This document shows, piece by piece, positions 36,685 to 44,765 of a stretch of 64,000 nt of DNA. This DNA is from Neopusillimonas maritima. GTDB taxonomy: Bacteria > Pseudomonadota > Gammaproteobacteria > Burkholderiales > Burkholderiaceae_B. Below the pieces are notes generated by a model. The model made no database searches and was not told the origin of the DNA. It worked only from the letters and a program-made list of their open reading frames with translations. Every line of letters starts with the position of its first letter. Positions within the stretch are counted from its first letter, which is position 1. The stretch lies in the NCBI RefSeq assembly GCF_040930455.2, contig NZ_CP170494.1; one strand, written 5' to 3'. The position numbers and the translations under genes are program-made.

Positions 36685-38298
36685 TCAACCTTTCCCCATG
36701 ACGCAGATCAACACATCTTTCATGAAATCCTCTTGCGCGTTTTGATTCGATGTTGCCTTCCACGCAATAAACCCGTCGGGTCGGATCAGGACGGCTCCGC
36801 TTTGGGATACTTGGTACCGATGCGTAAACTGTTCGATCGTTTCAGGGGATACGCTTTGCGGGTTCAGGATGTGTGTGTCGAGGGGAATATGCATGGCACT
36901 TGCGGCGTGTCGTGTTGCATTGGCCCAGTTGGCGCCGTCGGGGCCAACCAGCAGGACATGATGCTTTGATGCCAGGTCAAGTACCGAAACCGTGTTGCCG
37001 TTCTGCTCGAGCAAGAGATGGGGGGCTCGGCTTCCCGGCCTGCCTGCTGCAGTGCGCGGGTCCTCATAAACAAGGGCATGGTCGTTCCTAATCGGCGCTA
37101 TTGCCGAGGACCGGTACAAATAACCGATTTCCATGTTGAGGTCGTCAACAAACGGTTGCATGCCTGCACGGTCGCGTTCAGGGTGGATCCTGAGCACATA
37201 ACGGGTGTAGGCTTGTTCCACGGTTAAGGCCGCCACCGGGCGGCGTTCCGCGTCGTAGGTGTCGAGGAGTGCAGGCGCGGCGACACCCTTCAACACCAGT
37301 GCCAGTTTCCAGCACAGGTTGTGCATGTCTTGCACGCCGGTGTTGCCGCCGAACCCCCCTGTAGGTGGCATGGTATGGGCCGCATCACCGGCAAGAAATA
37401 CGCGCCGGTTTGAAAATGTGGCGGCGACGTCGGCAACGGCGCGCCAACGCGCAATATCTTCGATGACAATTTTCACATTGGCGTCGCCGATGCCCTCGCG
37501 CACCAGTTCTTCGGCCAGCTCAGGGGTGATCGCGTCGGCAATGTTGTGAGCCTGAGGCCGGTTAACGTCGCCCACTGTATTCACCACCAAAAAGCCGGCT
37601 TCGCCACTACGCACCATGCGAAAGAACCCACGCAGTTTGTCATTTTTGACGTAGATGACCCCCAGATTGCGGCCTTCCAGCCAACGGGCGCAATCGGCCT
37701 TGAAATAAATTGTGACGCTGTGAGAGAGCTCGCCGTGCCCGACCATTTCAATACCCAGCTTATTGCGAATCGGACTACGGTTTCCATCGGCGGCAATCAT
37801 ATATTTTGCGCGAATGGTGTCTGCTTTCCCTGACTGCAGGTCGCGTACGGTTGCAGTGATCCCTTCATCGTCTTGCGAGAAGTTCACAAGCTCGGTGCTA
37901 TAGCTGAGTTGGGCGCCAAGCTCTTGGGCGTGTTCGCGCAGCAGGGGTTCCAGGCTTTGTTGCGTCATGAAAAGGCGCCGGCTGGGGCTGTACTGCTCAA
38001 CGCCGGCGTTCAGGTTTGCAATGTATTGCGCTATTTCGTTTCCGGCCAGCGATTCAACCGCGCTAATTCCGCCGTCGGGGTCGAACTGCTCTTCCGATGC
38101 ACGACGAACGGCGTCTTCCAGGCCAATGGCGCGAAAGGCTTCCAGCGTACGCAAATGGAAATGACCGGCGCGCGGATGAATAGCGGTGCCTTGATGGCGC
38201 TCGACAGCAAGACACTTTACGCCGTGATGCGCGAGCATGGCAGCGGCGGATAGGCCAACCAGGCTGCCACCCACGATAAGGACATCGGTATGAATCAT
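36685..38298 (-). CDS. FAD-dependent aromatic monooxygenase (PheA/TfdB class)
   Basis: 537 residues. FAD motifs GGSLVGLSAAAML (residues 10-22), the middle AADGNRSPIR and GDAAHTMPPTGGFGGNTGVQD are intact, and the C-terminal thioredoxin-like domain of the phenol hydroxylase class is present (HVLLVGPDGANWA, VLIRPDGFIAWK). Such enzymes hydroxylate phenolic or polyketide-like aromatics with NAD(P)H and oxygen. It stands alone, divergent from an AraC regulator 129 bases away, which is the obvious candidate controller. The substrate is unknown. Confidence 0.87.
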   Translation of the reverse strand: MIHTDVLIVGGSLVGLSAAAMLAHHGVKCLAVERHQGTAIHPRAGHFHLRTLEAFRAIGLEDAVRRASEEQFDPDGGISAVESLAGNEIAQYIANLNAGVEQYSPSRRLFMTQQSLEPLLREHAQELGAQLSYSTELVNFSQDDEGITATVRDLQSGKADTIRAKYMIAADGNRSPIRNKLGIEMVGHGELSHSVTIYFKADCARWLEGRNLGVIYVKNDKLRGFFRMVRSGEAGFLVVNTVGDVNRPQAHNIADAITPELAEELVREGIGDANVKIVIEDIARWRAVADVAATFSNRRVFLAGDAAHTMPPTGGFGGNTGVQDMHNLCWKLALVLKGVAAPALLDTYDAERRPVAALTVEQAYTRYVLRIHPERDRAGMQPFVDDLNMEIGYLYRSSAIAPIRNDHALVYEDPRTAAGRPGSRAPHLLLEQNGNTVSVLDLASKHHVLLVGPDGANWANATRHAASAMHIPLDTHILNPQSVSPETIEQFTHRYQVSQSGAVLIRPDGFIAWKATSNQNAQEDFMKDVLICVMGKG

Positions 38299-38426
38299 GA
38301 TAGCGGAGTGAATCGAGTTAGTGATTCAATGAATGTAGATTGTCAGTGTTCGGTTTGCTATCAAGTTCCTGTTAGTCTTTATCAGATTCCGGCTCGGAAT
38401 TAACCCTAATTTACTGTGCAAGGGGA

Positions 38427-39398
38427 ATGCAAGTGCAAGCAGAGGCAAGAGATATGTGGGCGGGCAAGGGGGAGTTCCCGGTCTCGCAAACACACAGGAT
38501 TGCTTTCATGCCAGGTAACCATTTGCTTGTTTCAAGCGAGGGTCGCGGATGGCGCAACCTCTATGCGTCGTTGGCAACGGAACAGTCGTGGTCCGCCACC
38601 GTGCGGCCGGTCGATCATTTGTGTCTGGCGTATTGTGTCTCGGGTTCCGCTCATATTAAGCGACGAATTTTAGGTACGGGCCAAACGCATGCGGCCGACT
38701 TGCGGCCACGCAGTTTTGGCTCGATTCCCTCAGGGGTCGAATCGGGGTGGCAGGTTAACGGCACACCGCAGGTGATGTTGCTTTACTTACGACGTGCCCT
38801 GATAGATCAGGTTGTAAATGACGTATTTGAAGGCGATGCTCGTCGGGTGGAAATTCGTCCGATTCTGGGGGAAGGCGAGCCTTTGCTGGAACAGCTTTCT
38901 TTGGCGGTATTGGCAAGTTTGCGAATGCCATTCAATTTCGATAACCGTCTGTATATCGACACATTGGCCCATACGATTGCAGTCCAAGCGTTATATGCAC
39001 TGGGAAGCGGGGTGGTCCCACAGCGTATGGATCGTGCCGCGAAGGGCGGCATTTCGTCAGCCGGCGTGCGTCGTGTGCTGGATTACATTGAAACCGCGCT
39101 CGACGACGATTTAAGCATTGTTACTTTGGCGCGCGTTGCCGACTATAGCCCTCATTTTTTTGCCCGGTCTTTTAAAAAGCAGGTTGGACAGACGTTGCAT
39201 CAGTATGTCTTGCAGCGTCGAATTGAACGTGCGAAACATTTATTGTTGGCGTCTGATCAAGTGGTTGGCCAGATTGCGGCTATGTCCGGATTTTCCAGCC
39301 AAAGCCACCTTACCAGTACATTTAAACGGGTCTTTGGGGTGACGCCGGCGGCTTTCCGTGCGGAAAATGGTCGCCCGTTTGTTGTCATTAAGCGCTAA
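38427..39398 (+). CDS. AraC-family regulator
   Basis: About 323 residues. An N-terminal AraC-binding-like sensor domain (CLAYCVSGSAHIKRRI, PRSFGSIPSGVESGW) is followed by a double helix-turn-helix (VRRVLDYIETALDDDLSIVTLARVADYSPHFFARSFKKQVG; VGQIAAMSGFSSQSHLTSTFKRVFGVTPAAFR, both described by their residues within 219-309). The start is uncertain: ATG 38427 sits too close to the AAGGGG box, while GTG 38433 and ATG 38454 are better spaced. Probable activator of the divergent monooxygenase gene. Confidence 0.87.
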   Translation: MQVQAEARDMWAGKGEFPVSQTHRIAFMPGNHLLVSSEGRGWRNLYASLATEQSWSATVRPVDHLCLAYCVSGSAHIKRRILGTGQTHAADLRPRSFGSIPSGVESGWQVNGTPQVMLLYLRRALIDQVVNDVFEGDARRVEIRPILGEGEPLLEQLSLAVLASLRMPFNFDNRLYIDTLAHTIAVQALYALGSGVVPQRMDRAAKGGISSAGVRRVLDYIETALDDDLSIVTLARVADYSPHFFARSFKKQVGQTLHQYVLQRRIERAKHLLLASDQVVGQIAAMSGFSSQSHLTSTFKRVFGVTPAAFRAENGRPFVVIKR

Positions 39399-40428
39399 AA
39401 AGCGTCACGCCGATCCCGTCGCGTTTTGCATGGTACAGCGCTTTGTCGGCTTGGGCGATGTTGTCGTCCAGGGAGCGTTGAGGGTGAAACCAGGCAAGGC
39501 CGACGCTGGCGCTGACTCGTAAGGTTTGGTCGGCATGGGGTAATGGGCTTTTGCTTAAAGCGTTACGCAAACGATGCCCAATTTTGATGGCCTGTTCGCC
39601 CGAGCCGGCTTCCAGCAACGCAATGAATTCGTCTCCTCCCCAGCGGCACAGGGCGTCTTCAGTTCTTAACACTTGCTTCATGATGCCTGCAGCGTGGTTA
39701 AGAACGATATCGCCAACCTGATGGCCATAGGTATCGTTGATTTGCTTGAAGTTATCGAGATCAATCAGCATTAAAAGCATGCCACGCGCCTGATTGCGTT
39801 TTAACGGCGATACTAGCGCGAGCTTCGCCTCAAAAGCCCGCCGGTTCAGCAGCCCCGTTAAAGGGTCTTCATGGGCCAGGCGTTGCATTTCGCCGCGCGC
39901 GTGATTCAATTCGTTTAGAAGCTTGTTTTGTGCCTGGTGTATGCGTCGGTACTCCAGCAATAACATTGTTTGCCGTCGCAAAGCTTTCAATAACTCAATC
40001 TGTTCCTCCGTTAAAGTGCGCGGTTGATAGTCGAGTACGCATAGGGTGCCCAAAGGGAAGCCGTTATTTGATTTGATGAGCGCACCGGCGTAAAAACGCA
40101 ATGCTTTATTGTTGCCGCTGACCAGCGGATTCACGCGCGTGCGGGCATCGGTGCGCGTGTCTTCAATAATCATGATGTCTTCTTCAAATAAGGCATGCCG
40201 GCAGATTGAAATATCCAATGGCGTTTCCCGAATGCCCAGGCCACGCTCCGCTTTGAACCACTGCCGATCGGCGTCGATGAAGTTAATGACAGCGATTGGT
40301 GCGTTGCAAATATAGGCGGCGCAATTGATTAAGTCGGTATAGGCCTGTTCGACGTGTGTATCGAGAATGTCGTAGTCTCGCAAGACCTCAAGTCGACGTT
40401 CCTCATTGAAAGAGGCGGTTGGGGGCAT
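39388..40428 (-). CDS. GAF-GGDEF diguanylate cyclase
   Basis: 346 residues from the ATG at 40428. An N-terminal GAF domain (about residues 20-160) is followed by a short coiled-coil and a complete GGDEF domain: DPLTGLLNRRAF, LIDLDNFKQINDTYGH, I-site RTED five residues ahead of GGDEF (264-268) and the closing ADKALYHAKRDG. All catalytic features are present, so it should make c-di-GMP under control of a small-molecule or redox signal at the GAF domain. No membrane segment. The 3' end overlaps the AraC gene by 11 bases. Confidence 0.92.
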   Translation of the reverse strand: MPPTASFNEERRLEVLRDYDILDTHVEQAYTDLINCAAYICNAPIAVINFIDADRQWFKAERGLGIRETPLDISICRHALFEEDIMIIEDTRTDARTRVNPLVSGNNKALRFYAGALIKSNNGFPLGTLCVLDYQPRTLTEEQIELLKALRRQTMLLLEYRRIHQAQNKLLNELNHARGEMQRLAHEDPLTGLLNRRAFEAKLALVSPLKRNQARGMLLMLIDLDNFKQINDTYGHQVGDIVLNHAAGIMKQVLRTEDALCRWGGDEFIALLEAGSGEQAIKIGHRLRNALSKSPLPHADQTLRVSASVGLAWFHPQRSLDDNIAQADKALYHAKRDGIGVTLFSA

Positions 40429-40456
40429 AAACAAGGCCTGTACTGGAAGAACAAAT

Positions 40457-40480
40457 AGTCTGTCGGCGCGTCGACAGACT
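40457..40480. promoter_or_regulatory. Perfect inverted repeat between the GGDEF and EmrE-type genes
   Basis: AGTCTGTCG-GCGCGT-CGACAGACT, nine-bp perfect arms with a six-base spacer, located 29 bases before the GGDEF start and about 78 before the pump start. Looks like an operator for a dimeric regulator, or a leader hairpin. No regulator gene is adjacent. Confidence 0.5.
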
Positions 40481-40557
40481 GTCGGTAGTCGCTACACTGA
40501 TAAGACTTTTATCATAATCAATGGTTCAATTGACCATTTTTGTAACAGGGGTAAGGC

Positions 40558-40893
40558 ATGGGTGGCTGGGGCTATGTGTATCTGGGGGTCGCTATTGTGG
40601 CGGAAGTGGTTGGGACAAGTGCGCTGAAAGCATCAGACCAATTTACGCGGTTATGGCCCAGCGTGTTAACTGTGCTGGGCTACGGCATTGCTTTTTATTT
40701 TTTATCCCTGACGCTGAAAACGATTCCTACGGGCATTGCTTATGCGATCTGGTCGGGCATTGGCATTGTGCTGATTTCTTTGGTGGGGTGGTGGTACTTT
40801 CGCCAGACGCTGGATTGGCCGGCCATTCTGGGCATGGGGTTGATTGTGGCCGGCGTCATTGTCATTAATGTGTTCTCAAAAGCGGTGGCGTAA
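40558..40893 (+). CDS. emrE: Small multidrug resistance (EmrE-type) transporter
   Basis: 111 residues, four membrane helices. Glu16 in VAEVVGTSALK is the equivalent of the proton/drug-binding Glu14 of EmrE, and TGIAYAIWSGIGIVLIS is nearly identical to EmrE. It works as a dimer exporting cationic compounds against protons. The ATG follows AGGGGTAAGGC. No guanidine riboswitch is apparent upstream. Confidence 0.93.
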   Translation: MGGWGYVYLGVAIVAEVVGTSALKASDQFTRLWPSVLTVLGYGIAFYFLSLTLKTIPTGIAYAIWSGIGIVLISLVGWWYFRQTLDWPAILGMGLIVAGVIVINVFSKAVA

Positions 40894-40900
40894 GTTCCAG

Positions 40901-41347
40901 TTATTTAAGCTTCTTGCCGTTGGCGTCTGTAATGCTGATATCAATCGGGATGCCTTGCCCAACGCTTTGCGTGACGGTGCAGAACGCTTCAAACTGGGTG
41001 AGTACACGTTCAAGATGGCTTAAGTCTTCGGCCGCCGCACCAAGTTGAATGGCGGCATGCATATGGGTGATACGCAAGCGCCCTTGTTCGTTGCGCCCAA
41101 TGGTGGCCGTTACGTCGCACTCAATGGGCTCGGGGTTCCCGTTGTATTTTTTAATGGCAAAAAACAGGGAGTCGCTCAGGCAATTGCCGACAGCTGCGGC
41201 AAGAAACTGCGCCGGTGAGGGGCCTTTCCCTTCGCCGATTGGGGGCGGCTCGTCGCCCAAAATAGTGGGCAGGCTGTTGCCGAAATTGATTTCGAATTGG
41301 AAATCTTTCTTTTGCTTGAGTTGAACGGTGACTGATTCGTTGGACAT
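40901..41347 (-). CDS. OsmC-family peroxiredoxin-like protein
   Basis: 148 residues. The two redox cysteines of the OsmC/Ohr fold are Cys56 (AVGNCLSD) and Cys122 (EAFCTVTQSV). Family members reduce organic hydroperoxides; this one is of the YhfA/OsmC-like type rather than clear Ohr. It converges with the pump gene, eight bases apart. Confidence 0.88.
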   Translation of the reverse strand: MSNESVTVQLKQKKDFQFEINFGNSLPTILGDEPPPIGEGKGPSPAQFLAAAVGNCLSDSLFFAIKKYNGNPEPIECDVTATIGRNEQGRLRITHMHAAIQLGAAAEDLSHLERVLTQFEAFCTVTQSVGQGIPIDISITDANGKKLK

Positions 41348-41508
41348 GTTGAGGTTACCTTAATTTTTTCGTCATTCATGATAACCCTCAAGGGCTTTTT
41401 TTTGCCAGACCTGTATTTGGTTTCCAGGACATGGGGTTTGTCAACGGGGCAACAGAAGACTTGGTATCATTAAGGCGTTGATTCATCATATATTTCCAGA
41501 GACTAATC

Positions 41509-43392
41509 ATGCCGCAATATCGTTCCAAAACTTCTACTCATGGTCGTAACATGGCCGGTGCCCGTGCGCTTTGGCGTGCCACCGGCATGAAAGATGGTGA
41601 CTTCGAAAAGCCCATTATTGCGGTAGTGAACTCTTTCACCCAGTTTGTACCTGGTCATGTGCATTTGAAAGACATGGGCCAGCTTGTTGCGCGTCAAATT
41701 GAGGCTGCGGGCGGGGTGGCCAAAGAGTTCAACACCATCGCCGTCGACGACGGTATTGCGATGGGCCACGGTGGCATGCTCTATTCGCTGCCATCGCGCG
41801 AACTGATTGCCGATTCGGTTGAGTACATGGTGAACGCGCATTGTGCCGATGCCATGGTGTGCATTTCAAATTGCGACAAAATCACCCCAGGCATGCTCAT
41901 GGCTGCCATGCGTTTGAACATCCCCGTGGTTTTTGTGTCGGGCGGCCCCATGGAGGCCGGCAAGGTTATTGACACAAGCAGCAAGAAAATTCTCATGAAG
42001 CTCGATTTGGTCGATGCGATGGTGAAAGCGGCCGACGACAGCGTGTCCGACGAAGACCTGGGTGAGATCGAGCGCAGCGCTTGCCCGACATGTGGCTCAT
42101 GCTCCGGTATGTTTACCGCCAACTCCATGAATTGTCTTACCGAAGCGCTAGGCTTGTCTCTACCGGGTAACGGCACTATTGTGGCCACCCATGCTCGCCG
42201 TCGATCGTTGTTTGAAAATGCGGGAAAACTCGTTGTTGAGTTGTGCAAACGCTATTACGAGCAGGATGACGACTCTGTGTTGCCGCGCAATATTGCGACG
42301 TTCGAGGCTTTTGAGAACGCCATGACCCTTGATGTGGCAATGGGCGGCTCAACCAATACCGTATTGCACCTGCTGGCAGCCGCCCAGGAAGCCGGCGTTG
42401 ATTTCACCATGTCTGATATTGATCGCATTTCACGCCATGTGCCGTGTTTGTGCAAAGTGGCACCGGCAACCGAGAAATATCATATTGAAGACGTACATCG
42501 TGCCGGCGGGATTTTGGGTATTTTGGCCGAGCTGGCACGTGCCGACCTGCTGAACCTGGATGTAAACAACGTGCATAGTGGCACGTTACGCCACGCCATT
42601 GCGCAGTTCGATGTGACGTCTGCTTCTGCGCGTAACGAGGTGGGTGACTTCTTTCGTGCTTCACCGGGCGGCATTCCCACGCAAACCGCATTCAGCCAAG
42701 ATCGATACTACGACGAGCTGGATCTTGATCGCGAAGGCGGCTGTATTCGCGACAAGGCGCATGCGTATTCGCAAGACGGCGGTTTGGCTGTTTTGTATGG
42801 GAATTTGGCACCCAATGGTTGTATTGTGAAGACCGCCGGCGTAGATGAAAGCATTCTGGTATTTACCGGCACAGCCCGTGTTTATGAAAGTCAGGATGAC
42901 GCAGTTGACGGCATTTTGGGTGGGCAGGTGAAAGCCGGTGAAGTCGTGATTATTCGTTACGAAGGGCCGCGCGGCGGACCCGGTATGCAGGAAATGTTGT
43001 ACCCCACGTCTTACCTGAAATCCAAAGGCCTGGGTGCTTCGTCTGCGCTGCTTACCGACGGGCGTTTCTCAGGTGGTTCCTCGGGGTTGGTTATTGGGCA
43101 CGCGTCGCCTGAAGCGGCAGAGGGCGGCAATATTGCCTTGGTGCAAGACGGCGACACAATTGAAATTGATATTCCCAAGCGCCGTATTCACCTGGCCATT
43201 TCGGTGGAAGAGCTTGCGGCCCGCAGGGCTGAAATGGAATCCCGTGGTGACAAGGCCTGGAAGCCGGTCAATCGGCAAAGAGTGGTTTCACAGGCTTTGC
43301 AAGCTTATGCTGCATTAGCCACGTCGGCCGACCGGGGTGCAGTGCGTGATATCAATCAGGTTGTGTCGCGTACGCGAGCACATTCAAGCTAA
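41509..43392 (+). CDS. ilvD: Dihydroxy-acid dehydratase
   Basis: 627 residues. Fe-S and active-site residues are visible: Asp81 in AVDDGIAMGH, Cys122 in SNCDK, and CPTCGSC with Cys195, matching the E. coli-type enzyme. It carries out the dehydration step in valine, leucine and isoleucine synthesis. It stands alone with a leader of about 160 bases and ends at a bidirectional terminator. Confidence 0.97.
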   Translation: MPQYRSKTSTHGRNMAGARALWRATGMKDGDFEKPIIAVVNSFTQFVPGHVHLKDMGQLVARQIEAAGGVAKEFNTIAVDDGIAMGHGGMLYSLPSRELIADSVEYMVNAHCADAMVCISNCDKITPGMLMAAMRLNIPVVFVSGGPMEAGKVIDTSSKKILMKLDLVDAMVKAADDSVSDEDLGEIERSACPTCGSCSGMFTANSMNCLTEALGLSLPGNGTIVATHARRRSLFENAGKLVVELCKRYYEQDDDSVLPRNIATFEAFENAMTLDVAMGGSTNTVLHLLAAAQEAGVDFTMSDIDRISRHVPCLCKVAPATEKYHIEDVHRAGGILGILAELARADLLNLDVNNVHSGTLRHAIAQFDVTSASARNEVGDFFRASPGGIPTQTAFSQDRYYDELDLDREGGCIRDKAHAYSQDGGLAVLYGNLAPNGCIVKTAGVDESILVFTGTARVYESQDDAVDGILGGQVKAGEVVIIRYEGPRGGPGMQEMLYPTSYLKSKGLGASSALLTDGRFSGGSSGLVIGHASPEAAEGGNIALVQDGDTIEIDIPKRRIHLAISVEELAARRAEMESRGDKAWKPVNRQRVVSQALQAYAALATSADRGAVRDINQVVSRTRAHSS

Positions 43393-43441
43393 GCAATTCA
43401 TTTACGTTTTCACCCAGGCTGCCCTGTCGGCCCGGTGTTAT

Positions 43442-43477
43442 AAAAGGCATCCGGTTTTTATTTCCCGGATGCCTTTT
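43442..43477. terminator. Bidirectional terminator between ilvD and the XRE gene
   Basis: AAAAGGCATCCGG (43442-43454), loop of ten bases, CCGGATGCCTTTT (43465-43477): a 13-bp perfect stem with A- and T-tracts so that it can act on both strands. The stop codon of the leftward XRE gene lies in the loop. Confidence 0.85.
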
Positions 43478-43844
43478 GATTTAGCATTGTTAACGCAATG
43501 GCTTCGACCAAGTCTCGCTTTTCGGCGGGTAGCGAAAAATAATCCACAGGAAGAATTTGTTGGAACGGCCATGTGTAGTGCAACGTGGGTTCACCAATTT
43601 TCTTCGTCCCTGAATCCACCGGTATTTTGATCTCAATTTCCATTGGCAGTGTGCCGTTTAGCAGCCAAATGGGGTTCACATTCAAGGCTAAGGCCAATTG
43701 AAGAATGTCTCTTGGATGGTATCGCAGTTGGTTCTCGAAATTTGAGATTGCCCCTTGTGACACGTTCGCGCGTTTTGCCAGCTCTTTTTGAGTTAGCTTT
43801 CTTAGGTTTCGCGCATACCGGAGGCGTTCTGCTAGCGTATTCAC
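43458..43844 (-). CDS. XRE-family helix-turn-helix regulator
   Basis: 128 residues. Residues 1-65 form a lambda-repressor-like HTH (LRYARNLRKLTQKELAKRANVSQGAISNFE). The remainder has no recognisable domain. It is divergent from a pseudo-response regulator, and two strong dyads lie in the 125-bp gap, one starting four bases before its own start codon, which suggests autoregulation. Confidence 0.87.
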   Translation of the reverse strand: MNTLAERLRYARNLRKLTQKELAKRANVSQGAISNFENQLRYHPRDILQLALALNVNPIWLLNGTLPMEIEIKIPVDSGTKKIGEPTLHYTWPFQQILPVDYFSLPAEKRDLVEAIALTMLNQKASGK

Positions 43845-43847
43845 AAA

Positions 43848-43875
43848 CGTGATTGAATAGTGTTATTCAAACACG
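43848..43875. promoter_or_regulatory. Candidate operator 1 at the XRE start
   Basis: CGTGATTGAATA-GTGT-TATTCAAACACG, 12-bp arms with one mismatch, immediately upstream of the XRE start codon. It would block its own promoter if bound by XRE. Confidence 0.55.
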
Positions 43876-43890
43876 TTGGTAATAAATAAC

Positions 43891-43904
43891 ATCACATATG
43901 TGAT
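43891..43904. promoter_or_regulatory. Candidate operator 2, perfect palindrome
   Basis: ATCACATATGTGAT, a perfect 14-bp palindrome about 65 bases before the pseudo-response-regulator start. It differs in sequence from operator 1, so a second protein may bind here. Confidence 0.45.
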
Positions 43905-43969
43905 AATCATATTGTTCAGCGTTATAAAAATTATTAACTTGGACGTTCAATAATCTAGAAGCAGGGGAA

Positions 43970-44758
43970 GTGGTGCGGGCTAAGCAGTTGAAGTTGATCT
44001 GGTTTGATCCATTGTTGAGTGATAATGAGAGTGATAGGTCACAGTCTCTGGTGCAGGCAGTGCGCTACCATTTGGAAAATTATGGTCTGGCGTTCGCTCA
44101 TTGCGCCGATATGGATTCGGTGTATCAAGAAGCTATGGTGTCGATTGCCGCGTCGAAAATGCAAGATGTGCGTGCCTTGGTTTTACTGAACGCAGACTTC
44201 GCTCAAAATTGCGCGGTGGCGCATTATTTAAGGGCGGTCGCCCCGGGGGTGTGCCTTGTTGCGCGTACACCCGATTACAAAGAGCAAACACTTATGCATG
44301 CGCTGCAATCGGGGGTCGATGCGTATTTCAGTGGCACGGTGTCACCCTATTTTCTCTCCACTTTGCTATTTAGCCGAATGCGCGCAGCGGGTTTGGCACT
44401 GCCGTCGTCAACCCAGGCTGAAGCCAGACCAATGCCCGATTATGGTTGGTGTTTCGCGGAGCAGGCATGGGCAATAGTGAGCCCCGACGGCAAGCGGGTT
44501 CGGTTAACGTCCAGCGAACGGGGGTTTATACTGACGATCGTTCAACAGCCCGACATGTGTGCCTCGCACGACGTTCTTATTGACCATTTATGGCCTGATA
44601 CCCAAAACGCAAAGGAAGGCGGGCGCGAGCGGATGAACGTGATGATGAGTCGTTTGCGTCAGAAATTCAAGCGCAAAGGGCTTGAGTTGCCCATTCGCGC
44701 ACTTCACGGCAATGGTTATATGTTTTACGGGCCATTTCTGGAGCAACGCTATAGCTAG
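43970..44758 (+). CDS. OmpR-type DNA-binding protein with degenerate receiver domain
   Basis: About 262 residues from GTG 43970 (GTG 43973 is also possible). Residues 8-140 fold like a receiver by pattern (strand-helix alternation), but the phosphate-handling residues are gone: the acceptor position is Asn74 (VLLNADF), the first acidic pair is not conserved (IWFDPLLS), the Thr/Ser is Ala (LVARTP) and the KPF lysine is lost (YFSGTVSPYF). The C-terminal winged helix (RLTSSERGFILTIV to ALHGNGYMFYG) is intact. No histidine kinase is next to it. It likely works without phosphorylation. Confidence 0.83.
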   Translation: MVRAKQLKLIWFDPLLSDNESDRSQSLVQAVRYHLENYGLAFAHCADMDSVYQEAMVSIAASKMQDVRALVLLNADFAQNCAVAHYLRAVAPGVCLVARTPDYKEQTLMHALQSGVDAYFSGTVSPYFLSTLLFSRMRAAGLALPSSTQAEARPMPDYGWCFAEQAWAIVSPDGKRVRLTSSERGFILTIVQQPDMCASHDVLIDHLWPDTQNAKEGGRERMNVMMSRLRQKFKRKGLELPIRALHGNGYMFYGPFLEQRYS

Positions 44759-44765
44759 GCGGCTG

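Noticed and set aside
40481..40557. Guanidine (mini-ykkC) riboswitch before the SMR gene
   Set aside because: No paired hairpins with ACGR loops are visible; the protein is EmrE-like, not of the guanidine-exporter type.
41381..41403. CCCTCAAGGG followed by eight T as terminator
   Set aside because: The loop would be only two bases and no gene ends just before it on that strand.
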